The notes below the pieces were generated by a model. It saw only the letters and a list, made by a program, of their open reading frames with translations. It was not told the DNA's origin and made no database searches. From Aradus depressus (Eukaryota > Arthropoda > Insecta > Hemiptera > Aradidae), in assembly GCA_963662175.1 (NCBI GenBank), contig OY759217.1, positions 16,246,562-16,310,561 on the forward strand: a stretch of 64,000 nucleotides of DNA, given 5' to 3'. Shown here piece by piece: positions 37,213-50,800 of the stretch. The translations under genes were made by a program, and so were the position numbers. Within the stretch, counting starts at the first letter, position 1. Each line of letters begins with the position of its first letter.

Positions 37213-37955
37213 GGCCAGTCGTCCACTGGGACCGGAAAGTTGCGAAAAGTAGCGAAATCAGTTCGTCAGAATTCGGCCGAAAATGCACGAACGATCCAAA
37301 CATGTGACAAGGTGGGGGACCTCGTCCACTAGCCCCGTATCGTTCGTCAGTTTTCGGCCGAACAGGTGCGAAGTGCGAACCGATCCCATTCTGCTGGGAT
37401 TTTACGGACGAACAGGTGCGAAATCAATAAAAAATTACTTACATTATTACTTACGTTATTATGTACCTTAGTTTAGTTTGAAAGTATAAAAAAATATAGT
37501 TTGTGTAAAAAAAAGTACAGTGATTTTTTCTTTCTTTCCACTCACCTTAATGTAACAGCCAGCCGTTCTTGTGGGGAAATCGCCACACGAAAATTACTGA
37601 ATTTTTCGAGTATTGAAGAATGTATTGAAAAGTGTCCTTTTCCATTCGAAAATAGGAGAAGTGGTGATTTGAAGGTCACGCCACAAATGAGAAAATTCGC
37701 CAAACTCTTCTCTTTTTTCGAAAATGGGATTCACCCACATTTCCCGTCTACATCTATATCGCCTTCGTCGATAAATCAAAGGTGATAATTCCAACGCTAA
37801 AAATTCGTCGTCAGAATCATCGGAAAACCGTTCCGAAGAGCCATCCCGTCTACGCATTCGGACGTACTGAGTGGATCAATGGACGATCGGCATTGCTTCG
37901 CCCGATTTCGTTGCTTCGCAGTTCGCAACTTTCCGGTCCCAGTGGACGACTAGGC
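37213..37955 (-). mobile_element. Harbinger-type MITE E2, inserted in E1
   Basis: About 743 bp, bounded by the direct duplication TAA (37210-37212 and 37956-37958). Terminal repeats share AGTCGTCCACTGGGACCGG and continue through AAAGTTGCGAA. The minus strand keeps an open frame (37594-37857) with REMWVNPIFEKREEFGEFSH, similar to the W-V-x-P-W region at the start of Harbinger transposases. The TAA target and the frame agree on the PIF/Harbinger superfamily. Confidence 0.8.
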
Positions 37956-38123
37956 TAACACCCCTCTTGTCAAACCGTCAGTCTTCAATCTTAATTTCTG
38001 ACAAAATCCATCAAACTCGCCATCAAGCCTTTGAATTGACAAATTCACCCCACACACGATCAAGTAATTTTATCAAACTGGCTTGACAAGCCAAGTTTGA
38101 CAAACTTACTTGATCGTGTGTGG

Positions 38124-38322
38124 CCGCCTATACAATGGTATAAGAAAGTAATAATAATCACACATGTTATTAACCTATTTTTGATATCCAAATTATTATA
38201 ATATCCAGCTGCTGTGTAGTCATGATGATTAAGATGAGGAATACGTAAATGTAAATTTAATCTAAAATCAATTTTAACTTAAGTGAAATCCAAATTAGTG
38301 AGTAAGAATGATGTGAAGGACG
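38124..38322 (+). promoter_or_regulatory. Probable promoter/5' UTR of the VAP-like gene
   Basis: The 199 bases between the MITE cluster and the ATG at 38323. A stop codon (38314-38316) is in frame just upstream of the chosen ATG. There is no obvious TATA box or splice junction, so the mobile-element cluster forms the immediate upstream DNA of the gene. Confidence 0.35.
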
Positions 38323-38817
38323 ATGTGCGAAAGACCGACCCAGTTATTGGTCCTCGACCCGGACGATACGCTAACCTTCCACGGTCCCTTCGACAACAAC
38401 TGCACGACGAGCCTCGAAGTGATCAATCCCACACCCTACTCAATATGCTACAAGATCAAGACGACAGCCTCACGGCGTTACTGTGTCAAACCGAAGATAG
38501 GGGTGCTCCTTCCGTACAGTCGACAGATGATCCACTTCAAACTGAAGGGGGACAAGTGTGAGTCGGATAAGTTCAAGCTGTTGTCGGCGGTGGTGCCGCC
38601 CAACGTAGGTCCGGACCCTGTCCACATGTGGGACGTCATCAACGAGGCCACCACAATGCAGACTAAACTCTCCACCGCCTTCATGGATGATGGCGCCCTT
38701 CCCGTTTCAACTTTCGATGTCAATCGATCCAAAAAGAAGATTACCAAAAGTTGGGCATTTGTTGGCATTGTATGTACCCTTCTTGCAGGTATCTGGGCAG
38801 CTGTTTACTTCAGTTAA
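38323..38817 (+). CDS. VAP: VAP-like MSP-domain ER membrane protein (intronless)
   Basis: 164 aa, single exon. Residues 6-118 form a major-sperm-protein domain clearly of VAP type: LLVLDPDDTLTFHGPF, LEVINPTPYSICYKIKTTA (the KTTA loop at 46-49), RRYCVKP and VPPNVGPD. Residues about 144-163 are a C-terminal transmembrane anchor (AFVGIVCTLLAGIWAAVYF). VAP proteins sit in the ER membrane and recruit FFAT-motif proteins to membrane contact sites. This one lacks the coiled coil usually found before the anchor and is shorter than typical VAPs (about 240 aa). At the position of human VAP Met89 the segment reads KFK (83-85), so a residue lining the FFAT pocket is changed. The start is the first ATG after an in-frame stop. 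The lack of introns, unlike its neighbours, suggests a retrocopy or a lineage-specific paralogue. Confidence 0.9.
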   Translation: MCERPTQLLVLDPDDTLTFHGPFDNNCTTSLEVINPTPYSICYKIKTTASRRYCVKPKIGVLLPYSRQMIHFKLKGDKCESDKFKLLSAVVPPNVGPDPVHMWDVINEATTMQTKLSTAFMDDGALPVSTFDVNRSKKKITKSWAFVGIVCTLLAGIWAAVYFS

Positions 38818-38977
38818 ATGTTTAATTAAACATTGATTTATTTAAACTGCATCTGGCTTTATTTCATGCAAGGTGTATTGGATAGGTTATGTAATGTGCA
38901 AAAGTGGGTCGTCGGAGGCCCCAGAAAATCAATTTCAAGAGACCCACTTCAGTTTTATTTTTTAGATTATACACAAT

Positions 38978-38983
38978 AATAAA
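38978..38983 (+). promoter_or_regulatory. Candidate polyadenylation signal of the VAP-like gene
   Basis: AATAAA about 160 bases after the stop codon. Chosen by position only. Confidence 0.4.
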
Positions 38984-39221
38984 CAAGCTATGTGTTTATC
39001 AAGTTTTAATAAAAAGAATATCTATCAAGTCAATATGAAAAATAAGCGTTTATTTGATTTGGCTAAGAATGCAGAGGAATCGTAATGGAAGTTGTACTGA
39101 GTGGGTATCGTTCATCTGATGCCGCAGACCTCTAAAATAACACTAGAAGACAGGTGTCTCACACGTAATCCTCCTTTCAAGGGTTTTGTTTACGTCCCCT
39201 GACTTGTGGAAACGTGTAAAA

Positions 39222-39395
39222 AAAAAACAGAGCATTGAGGTAGTATGCCTGTCTGCAGTGTTCAAGATCACTGAAAACCGGCTGAGGGCTGTTTTTCTAC
39301 TGAAGAGATTAAAAAAAACATCAGGTCGCCCGCTCGTAGTAGACAACATGAACTCGTAGTTAGTAGTTAAACCACAATAAGTCACAAAAACAAAC
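39222..39395 (+). repeat. tRNA-derived SINE, highly degenerate
   Basis: Recognisable pieces in order: GAGGTAGTATGCCTGTCTGC, GTTCAAGATCACTGAAAACC, GGCTGAGG, an A-rich linker, then AACTCGTAGTTA and CACAATAAGT. The central block is lost. Confidence 0.5.
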
Positions 39396-39705
39396 AAATA
39401 ATAATAATCTATTTTAGCCATGGATAAATATAGGTACAAAACAAACTAGGAAATACCAGAATATAAGTGAGCTTTTTTTTATCCGGGAGCATAAAACCTT
39501 GAGCACGCTGTCCCACTCAGTACAACTTTCATTACAATTCATTCAGAACATGATTTCTCACCAATCTCATCCTTGGACTCGGTGGCAATTGTTTCGGCAA
39601 TTGACAGCTCTATATGAAGAATACATATCGATAGTGTTGACAAATAACCTCTTATGTCGAAAAATCTAATTTTTCAGGAAAGACAAAACCTCTTATATAT
39701 TTTTG

Positions 39706-39780
39706 GAGCGGCCGGGTTTCGAACCCGCGATCTTGAACTCAGTAAGCAAGCACCCATACCACTGAGCTACCGGCGCCCTC
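39706..39780 (-). repeat. tRNA-derived SINE head (minus strand)
   Basis: Only the 75-base tRNA-like head is present. On the minus strand it reads GAGGGCGCCGGTAGCTCAGT, then GGGTTCGAAACCCGGCCG, so both promoter boxes are intact. Another SINE piece (linker and AGCACGCTGTCC) lies just left at about 39473-39515 in the opposite direction. Confidence 0.75.
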
Positions 39781-40700
39781 TGAAATATGAAGTGTAGGTC
39801 GACCTTGTGACAAGAATTCCTGTATATTTACTGAAAAACATTTTTATACCCCAATGTTGATATGTTGGCTTCCGCCATAATTATTCATAAGCTACCAGAA
39901 GTAGTAATATTTCCATGATAAAATGTCCTGGAAGGAACATAAAATGTAGGTCGACTTTGTGGCAGGTATTCTTGTATATTTTCTGAAAAACACTACAAAA
40001 AGGCATTGTTGGTATATCGGCTACCATCATATATCCTACCAGAAGTAGAAATTAAAAATATTCACTTATATTTCGCTGCTAAACTAATCCTGGATGGAAT
40101 ATAAGGTAGGTCTACCTTCTATTTTCTGAATAATCCCTTCAATACCTCAAAGTTGTTATACCAGTTTCAACCATATTTCTTAATAGCCTACCATCAAATC
40201 GGTAAATCACCGGCTATGTACTCCCCCAGCACGAATTAATCAATTTCGTTTTCGCTCTCTCTACAAAAATAGACTGTTTGGGTTAAAACTCGATATTTGA
40301 CTTACAGAGTGTACTCTGAATCATCATACTAAATTTTCTTTCCATCCCTCCATTACATCGGCAGTTCCATCGGCACGTCCCCCCCCCCCCCCCTTAAATT
40401 TTACCAATTCGTGAAAATTAATAGGAGGTCTTTACGGGATTTTGAATTTTAATATTTTAGATTCATTGCATCGGCAGTTATTAGGATTTTTGAGTTAAGC
40501 CCCTCTCTGACCCCCCCCCCCCCCCCCCGTCCCTTTGTGAGAATCATAAATGAAATAGGTATATGTTTTGATTTTTCCCTGCTGCTAAAATAATCTTGGA
40601 AGGAATATGTATAAGGATCTAGGTCGACCTTGTGGCACGTATACTTTCTCAAATACACTTCAATATTGCAATTGTTGTTTAAAAGTAACAATCGATTTCC
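39781..40700. repeat. Degenerate tandem repeat (about 150-160 bp units), interrupted by family C
   Basis: The motif GTAGGTCGACCTTGTGGCA recurs at about 39794, 39946, 40106 (diverged) and 40609, each followed by TTCTTGTATATTTTCTGAAA-like sequence and, in the first two, CTACCAGAAGTAG. A family-C repeat with two C tracts (40195-40560) separates the third and fourth units. Confidence 0.65.
40195..40560 (+). repeat. Repeat family C, copy with two poly-C tracts
   Basis: Begins AAATCACCGG, then CCCAGCACGAATTAATCAAT, CTGTTTGGGTTAAAACTCGA and two iterations of the CATCGGCAGTT block. C runs are at 40379-40393 and 40511-40528. Confidence 0.6.
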
Positions 40701-41070
40701 CATTTAATTTTATGCCTTAAAATATCCAGCCTTTCTAAAAACATTTGATACAAACATTTCAAAAATTGTATACGCAAAAGGTTTTTTTAACCTTTTGTTT
40801 GTTTCTTTTCAAAAAACTTAAAAATGTAGACTTTTTATTTTTGGTATTTTCCTTCACAAGTATTCAACGAAGATGCATTTAACGTAATTATAGAATTAAA
40901 AACATGTAGGCAAAATATCTTTTTGCACAATAGCTCCAGCACATATATTCAAAACATTTTCCGTCAGATTTTCTCCATTAAAAAATATGTTGGTTATACT
41001 GGTTATTCTGATAGCATTGGCCATTGCAATCCGGGTTTACAAGTCCATTTCTGTCCACGTGATTAAAGCC
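40701..41070 (+). promoter_or_regulatory. Upstream region of RpS18
   Basis: Contains a CACGTG E-box at 41056-41061, ten bases before the start codon, and pyrimidine stretches (TTTTCTCC, TTTCTGTCC) that could serve as the 5' terminal oligopyrimidine start of a ribosomal protein mRNA. The exact start site is not determinable. Confidence 0.4.
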
Positions 41071-44401
<3,331 letters not shown>

Positions 44402-44560
44402 ATGTTTACAATCCCTCATTACATTTTTTTAAAAATTTATATGGTGCTTGTTTTTTCTATCCAATACAATCCTAGAAGGCTTAAATACCAGAGTGGGGCG
44501 TCTCGGAAAGTTGCTGTTTTGTGTATTTCTGGTATAATTAATTATTTCTCGTTAATGTTG

Positions 44561-44566
44561 AATAAA
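44561..44566 (+). promoter_or_regulatory. Candidate polyadenylation signal of RpS18
   Basis: AATAAA 160 bases after the stop codon. Position is plausible for a short ribosomal protein 3' UTR. Confidence 0.45.
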
Positions 44567-44639
44567 GTGACAACCTATCTCTTTTCACCATTACGGAGAG
44601 ATCATATTCATGTTCTTGGTAAGGCACTATAGTAGCATA

Positions 44640-45109
44640 TAAGAAATATAAAATAAGGATATTTAAAAAATGATTTGGCCAAAACCAGGGGTTTCTTATA
44701 ACAACCACTTTTGTTGGTATGAGAAAATTCCCTCCCATTCCTCCTCAAATGCATGTCATACTGGCATTACTATGTATAACCAAGTTATGTCATCAGCTGA
44801 TTTCATTGTAGGTAGGTACTGTGCATATTGAGAGTGACTTTCTTATACCCAGTAATGCCAGGATGAAATGAATTTGGGAGGGGGAGTGATCTATACAATA
44901 GAGGTTGGTATAAGATTGTCCTGTAATGGATACATCACGTATTTATTTTTTTATCTTTTTAATGAAAAAATTATTTTATAATTTGAACATTATTTTTTGA
45001 ATTCCTGCCGAAATTTATTTTACATTAATTGAGGCGATATAACTTCGGTCGTATTGGTCCCATCTAAAATATGAGGACCATTTAGTGATTGGAAATTTAA
45101 TAACAAATT
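44640..45109. other. Noncoding spacer with old repeat sequence
   Basis: Contains sequence (CTTATACCCAGTAATGCCAG, GATGAAATGAATTTGGGAGG) resembling the 550-600 region near the left edge of the window, which suggests another old dispersed repeat. No gene. Confidence 0.4.
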
Positions 45110-45230
45110 ATAAGAACTAATTTTTCGATAGGACTAACTGTTTTCTGGAAAATGAAGGAAACTTCTAAAAATTACATTTCAGGACAGTTTTCGCAAACCG
45201 AACGACATGTGAAAATCGTATTTTAATTAG
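45110..45230 (+). repeat. Dispersed repeat family B, copy
   Basis: AATTTTTCGATAGGACTAAC, GGAAACTTCTAAAAATTACA and TCGCAAACCGAACGACATGT in the same order as the copy at 0.8 kb. It lies directly left of the mariner remnant. Confidence 0.55.
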
Positions 45231-45399
45231 GTGAGTCAAAAAAATGTTGGTTTTCAAGTATAACATTACATTTTCAGTGACCTGCAGACTATTTATTTAC
45301 TGAACTAAACGTTAAATGACAATAGCTTAATCCCTTACCTCTAAAAATAATATAACCGTGGTTCTCTTCTGATCGCTCAGTCTTGTTTTAACTTTCTTT

Positions 45400-46120
45400 C
45401 ATTCAATTATGACAGTAGAATACGAAATTAGTGATTTTAAGACATTGGAAACGGGGATGTTTTGCAGCCGAAGCCACCAATAAAATTTATGAAATTGAAG
45501 GGGCGAGATGAATGAAAGGTCACCTGAACGTCCAAAAATTTGTGACCGCAAACACTAGCCGGTGTCTGGAAAGAAAGGCGGGTGCGTGACGACCTTCAGT
45601 GCTGGTCGTAAACAAGTGCAACGAAAAATGAATCTACTGGCGTAATTCAGAATTAAGATGCGTGGCCAGTCAGCTCAGCCGTTGCCAATTCGAAAAAACA
45701 GTGTTGTTTTTTGAAACTGAAGGGATTATCCATTTGAATTTATCCCAGACAGCCAGTCTCATTGATTCCCGTCTTTATGAACAGCTGAAACGCATGTGAG
45801 CCGCAAGCGAGTACTCTTCCAACAGGTCAACGCGCGACCCCGTATCATCGAAATTGACCCAGCAGAAAATTCAAGAACTTCATAGGTTTGAGTTGTTATC
45901 CCACCCTACGTGTAGCCCGACCTTGTACCCTCGGATTATCATCTGTTCCGATCAATGACTCACTTCGGAATAGACGCTTCGACCATTTAGAGGAAGTTAG
46001 AAATGGTGTACAAGAATTCGCTTCTAAACCCAAGGAATGGTATCGACATGAGATCCAACAGCTACCCACAAGATGGGTTACTATCGTAGAACATGGCCTA
46101 TATTCTAAATGTTAATTGGT
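45400..46120 (+). pseudogene. Mariner-family transposase pseudogene
   Basis: The 3' part is readable in one frame as LRNRRFDHLEEVRNGVQEFA, SKPKEWYRHEIQQLPTRWVT and IVEHGLYSKC, then a stop at 46113-46115. Upstream, in another frame, an SHPTCSPTLYP stretch is a decayed form of the mariner H-P-x-Y-S-P-D-L-A-P motif, and EGIIHLNLSQTASLIDSRLY matches the mariner region between the first two catalytic residues. Several frameshifts and stops make it inactive. Terminal repeats were not clearly identified. Confidence 0.75.
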
Positions 46121-46179
46121 TCTTTTTTAATAAAACACAACTTTAAATGGAAAAAATACGTTTTTTTTTTTACTTGCCC

Positions 46180-46375
46180 CACTCCGGCCGAAGTCCAATC
46201 GGATCTAATTTAGCACATATGAAGTCCTTATTTTAAGTTCATAGCTACAATCGTTTCTGAGTTAGAGCGCTCACAAAGTTCTGATCATACACAGATACAT
46301 CATCGCGAAAATAGTCAACGTATTCTGTGGACCTTGAAACGTGAACATCCGTTAAAACCTCGATTTCGCACAATT
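46180..46375 (+). repeat. Dispersed repeat family D, copy
   Basis: GAAGTCCAATCGGATCTAAT, TTAGCACATATGAAGTCC, GCGAAAATAGTCAACGTATT and CCTTGAAACGTGAACATCCG, as in the 1.4 kb and 35.4 kb copies. It lies directly right of the mariner remnant. Confidence 0.55.
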
Positions 46376-46446
46376 ACAATACTTATAAAGTAAAAATTGC
46401 AAAAAGATAGATGTGATGCATCTCCTGGTATTCTCAAAAAATAAAA

Positions 46447-46570
46447 CTAATTCAAATACATCATTCGTATATTTATTTCTAAATTTTTGATACATTAAAA
46501 AATACAATTAATTCAAATACATCATTCGTATATTTATTTCTAAATTTTTGATACATTAAAAAATACAATT
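46447..46570. repeat. 61-bp tandem duplication
   Basis: TAATTCAAATACATCATTCG at 46448 recurs 61 bases later. The two units are almost identical, indicating a recent duplication in noncoding DNA. Confidence 0.85.
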
Positions 46571-47229
46571 TAATTGGATAACAATAATATAAATATAACA
46601 AATATAAATTATCTTTTTTTACTGTGTACATTTTTACAAAATAGCATTTTCTTTTCAATTCTTGTAAAGATTGAGAAAGAAAATATTTACACATTGCCCT
46701 AATTCAGGATATATCTTTAATATATTTTACTATAAAAATTACAGTTATAAGCGCTATTTGTAATGGTTGTTGACTTCGGATTACATTCTTGAAATATTAA
46801 GCTCGGGTTACGTAAAAAAAAAAAAATAATTGACTAAGCAGTTTCGCGTTCTCACCCCAAAACGACCAAGAAATATAAGCAATTAGAAATAGTTGGATAT
46901 AATGTGGCTAATAAATAACTAGTATTTGGATGAAACTAAAAAAAAAAAAAGTTTCAACAGACAAACTTAGTAATTTTTGCAATGTGGCATGCCTTCTCTC
47001 TCATCTTGTATCTTCATTATGCCTTCTCTTATTTCGGATCTGTAAAACTTGAGCTGAACTTATCACGAAGATAGTTTGATGAATATTTTTAAAATTATAT
47101 AGGCGATCCTTTTACCGATAAAAGCCGCGTTACAGTAAAATGAGCTGACGTCATCAAGGCCCAATCTGCTAACAGATCTTCATTTTAACTGATTTGTTAT
47201 TCATAGAAATAAAAGACGTTGTCTTCCCA
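46571..47229. other. Noncoding A+T-rich stretch
   Basis: No gene supported between the tandem duplication and the hairpin at 47.2 kb. Confidence 0.5.
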
Positions 47230-47372
47230 GACCATAAGCGGTTTTCAACGCAACAGCGTTATCATCAGTGGTACATTCCACACACAAGTGGCCAGTTATC
47301 CTTTAACCGCTACGCGGTGTGGGTGGGCTGTACCACTGATGACGCTGTTGCATTGAAACCCGGTTCTGGTCA
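47230..47372. repeat. Long imperfect hairpin (about 55-bp arms)
   Basis: The left arm (from 47230: GACCATAAGCGG, CAACGCAACAGCGT, CATCAGTGGTAC) pairs with the right arm (to 47371: GTACCACTGATGACGC, TGTTGCATTGAAA, CCGGTTCTGGTC). About 30 bases form the loop. G+C is higher than the surroundings. It may be a small MITE or a transcribed structured RNA; there is no transposase or promoter evidence. Confidence 0.65.
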
Positions 47373-47835
47373 AATATAAAACAGTGAGAATATCTTACTA
47401 TCACATATGATTAGTTATTCGTGCAATCGTCAAATTGGATGGTGTTACTTATACCCAAGCCTTTACTTCTTTGTTGCACCAAAATATCGAAAATTATGGC
47501 ACCTGCAACTCCAATTTCAGCAAAAATATTTTTAGTATGGAACATCAAACTATCGAAAAATAGAATCCTCAATTATTATGCATAATTAAATAAAGGTTAT
47601 GCCTTTCTTTAAAATATTTTATTTTTATCATGTAGTTTTCGCCTTTTCACCATCGATGTGAATAATAGTTTCTCCTTCAGTTTAAACAGAACTCACAATC
47701 ATAGTTACACAAATGTTAAAAATAAATTGTTTAAAACTCAATCGATCGCAATAAGCAAATTAACAATATAAGTATTTCAGTCTCCAATGGATCTAAGAAC
47801 TAATGATTGGTAGGGTGAGTTGTGGGAGGCCAAGT
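47373..47835 (-). other. Probable GM130 3' UTR and downstream DNA
   Basis: Lies after the GM130 stop codon on the minus strand. An AATAAA signal (plus-strand TTTATT, 47618-47623) about 215 bases past the stop is a plausible polyadenylation site. Confidence 0.45.
47618..47623 (-). promoter_or_regulatory. Candidate polyadenylation signal of GM130
   Basis: AATAAA on the minus strand about 215 bases after the TGA stop. Confidence 0.4.
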
Positions 47836-50800
47836 TCACACATTGATCAGTTTTCCGGAGCAGACGAGGCACGGGTGAAAGGACGGCGAGGTTTCCAGTT
47901 GCTCCTGGACCAGACTACTCGACTGAATCTCATTCACCAGAGAACTGATTTTGGAGGTGGTTTCTACTTCTGTAACAAATAAATAACAAACTATACTAAA
48001 AAAGGAAAACTATCAAAATGTAACCCATTTCCTTCAACAGAACATTTCTCACATATTCTCTCTCAGCTTAATGATGTAGACATATTTAATGCTCGCTCAA
48101 TTAGCGTAAATACAATACAGTAGACTCGATTATCCGCTCCCCTTGGTTCCAGAGGAAGCGCTGATATTGCAAAAGTGCGGATAACCGAGGATTTTAAGTT
48201 TTGGGCAATAAATGTCTTTTTACTAAATTTAAACAATCATCTGATGAATTATAAGTCATTGTGTTGTTGAGGTTAAAAAAATAAATAAAATATTGGTGAA
48301 TAAAAAAATATAATAAAAAATGAAAATGTATAGGTATTTAAATATGTGTAGTAAAAACAAACTGAATCGAATCAAAAGAACAAAAATATGTAAGTTTCTA
48401 CGACATACCTATGTACTTTTTGTTTTATGAAACTGTTTTAGGAAAAAATATGTTATTTTTTTTGTTAACATTTTCCTTTTGTTTTTTTAAATATTACTTC
48501 GCGAGCGAAGTTCTCTGTTGTTTATATCACTTCAATTTGCGTATTTTTCGATGCCTTGAGTTTTTTTGAACTTGAACACTGAGAACGAATAGCTAATTTT
48601 TTTTTAACAGCGATATCGAAACTCCTTTCTCTATTTTATCGAGAATCTCATTTTTAATTTTCATAGAGACGACGCGTTTTCTCTTAATATTTTCTTGATT
48701 TTTTCGCTCCATGTTGATTCAAGAAAAATAAGATAACAACTGAATTTAAAATATGTAAAAAGGCGTTGATTTTGTAAACAAACTTTTCTTAGGAAACGAA
48801 TGAGGGGGAAGAATGGGTTTTAATCAAGTTTCTAGAAAAAAAGAGGTCTTGGTACTCTTGGGTCATTTAATCTGCGCGAACATTCAATTTTTATTTATTC
48901 ATTTCTTAACATCATTATTTTTTTTTTAATCGCGCTAATTAACAGGTGTTTTTTAGAGCGGTTAATCGGGGGACGGTTTATCGAGGGTCTATACTATAGC
49001 AATTAGTAGGTAATTAGAAAATAAAGCAAGAATGAATGGTTTGTGTTGTCAACTATAATTTCTTAATTTGATTTTCAACGATTTTGACCTGACATCTCTC
49101 AGCATAAATGGAAGTTTCTGGTCACTCATGGCCTACGTAAAACCTTTAAAAGGATGTTCTACTCATTGTTCAATACAAAACTAGAAACCCATATTAGCAA
49201 CGCAATCCCCCTTCCCTCCAACATATGGGTAGATCAAATAATCATATGAACCAAAGTTGGAAATTTGATTTGCTACATTTTTGGTTTTATACATTAACCT
49301 CAAAAGTCAACCGTTAAAGAGCTATTTTATGTTCAAAATTTGGAGATGCCACATAGTCTACGTCTGAAGCAGGCTTATAATGATGATATTTGTGAAATTC
49401 CATGAAAATCCGATTAACCGCTAAAAGAGCTCACATTCATTTTATATTTTGCCGATATAAATCCAGTCGTTTTTGCTCCAACGTGTTACAAACACAGAGA
49501 CAGACAAAACTACAGATGTATATAGACATAGAAATTCTTATTGAAGGCTATCGTTAGGTACATCATACATCATTTTGATATATCTTTAAAGGTTTAGGAA
49601 GCATGTGCTATAAATGGTGCCCGGACTATAGCCTACGTTCACCGAAAAGAGATAAGCTCTCCAACGCTGAAAGAATTATCCAAATCGGTTAAGTAGTTTC
49701 GGAGATAACTTCAAATATACAAACTTTCTCTCTATTTGTAGGTATAGATTAAAAATAAAAAAACAATTGTCAATACCTTGTTTTACAGTGAATTATTGAC
49801 TTTTCCATACATCGATAGATTAGTATAGTAAGGAAATAATAAGTTGTGTTCCTTCAAACTTACCTTGGGAGCTTTGGGAAAGAAGCGAATTTATCTGAGA
49901 CAATTTATTTTTTAATTCTTCTCTTTCTTTGGCAATTAAAGTCATCTGTCTCTCACGTTCCTTAGCCCTCTCCTGCAGAAGACTTCTTTGATTTTGGTAT
50001 AGAGTAACATACTCACCTGGAACAGTCATAGTAGAATATTATATATAGAATATTTTCACTCACAAAAATGATTTCAAAAAAAAAAAAAAAAAGCTCTCAC
50101 CTACCAATTGTCTCAGTTTCGCTCTGTAACTGTAGAACTAGATGTTCCAAACGTTGTTTTTCGTCTGATAAGTCCGCCACACGATCCATGGTCCTCTTCA
50201 GTTTCTCCTCAAGCATTATCATTGCATCCACTGGAACTAAATTAAACAGAATAAATGGTAAACAAAATCTATATAAATAAAACGAAAAGATATGTGTTTT
50301 GTTCGAGGAACACAATATAGGACACCCAAAAAAGAATTTGGTTGAGAGGCCAACATCTTTCACAACAGCAATGTGTGGCACATTATTTCAATGGGTTCCA
50401 TGAAACACTTCAAAAATGAATATACATACATATTTTTTTAGAGGGCAGTATAGCAAAAAATATTTACAGCAATAATATGTGACACACATTTTCCTTGAGT
50501 GAAATGGGAAGGGAAAGTAAAGTGGGAGAGATTTCTGAACTGGGATCACGCGGAAATGGCTGGGAAAGTAGTGAATTTCCTGGGCTTTTTAAGTAGTTGC
50601 TTTTTGTTTTTGCGACGAAAGAGCGTTCTGGTAGTAGGCGATAGACCTCGTAGTTAAAGCCCATTTTAATTATTTTAAAAACGACCCTATACAATATGTA
50701 TTAATACGTGTATACTATTAGAATCGACGCTCTAAGCCCTTCAATTTAATACCCAAAACGATGGGTGGGTTTCGTCAACTTCTGATTTTTAGTGTTTGAC

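Larger units (their letters stand above)
36258..37966 (-). mobile_element. Harbinger-type nonautonomous element E1, split by E2
   Basis: Terminal inverted repeats begin GAGGGGTGTTACACGTTCAA at the left and, in reverse, at the right once E2 is removed; they continue through a TGGCATCAGTTC stretch and TCCGTGACCTTG. The flanks read TTA and TTG, consistent with a three-base target duplication. The minus strand encodes a Harbinger-like N-terminal segment (36727-37041, KRKRWAKEWLLKRDVYTHLN and YYRKKDACFDSLLEMVKP). Intact length without E2 is about 963 bp. No full transposase is present. Confidence 0.75.
36239..38123. mobile_element. MITE E3 (outermost), split by E1
   Basis: The left end CCATACACGATCAA at 36239 matches the reverse complement of the right end (TTGATCGTGTGTGG, to 38123). 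Next to the inserted E1 the left side resumes as TTGTCAAACCG, which mirrors GTTTGACAA near the right end. Removing E1 and one target copy leaves an element of about 173 bp. A perfect 18-bp inverted pair (38050-38067 with 38106-38123, CCACACACGATCAAGTAA) forms an additional hairpin at its right side. Confidence 0.65.

Noticed and set aside
38283..38561. 92-codon plus-strand frame starting before the VAP-like ATG
   Set aside because: Different frame overlapping the clearly homologous MSP-domain frame.
38478..38768. 96-codon minus-strand frame
   Set aside because: It is the shadow of the VAP-like gene on the other strand.
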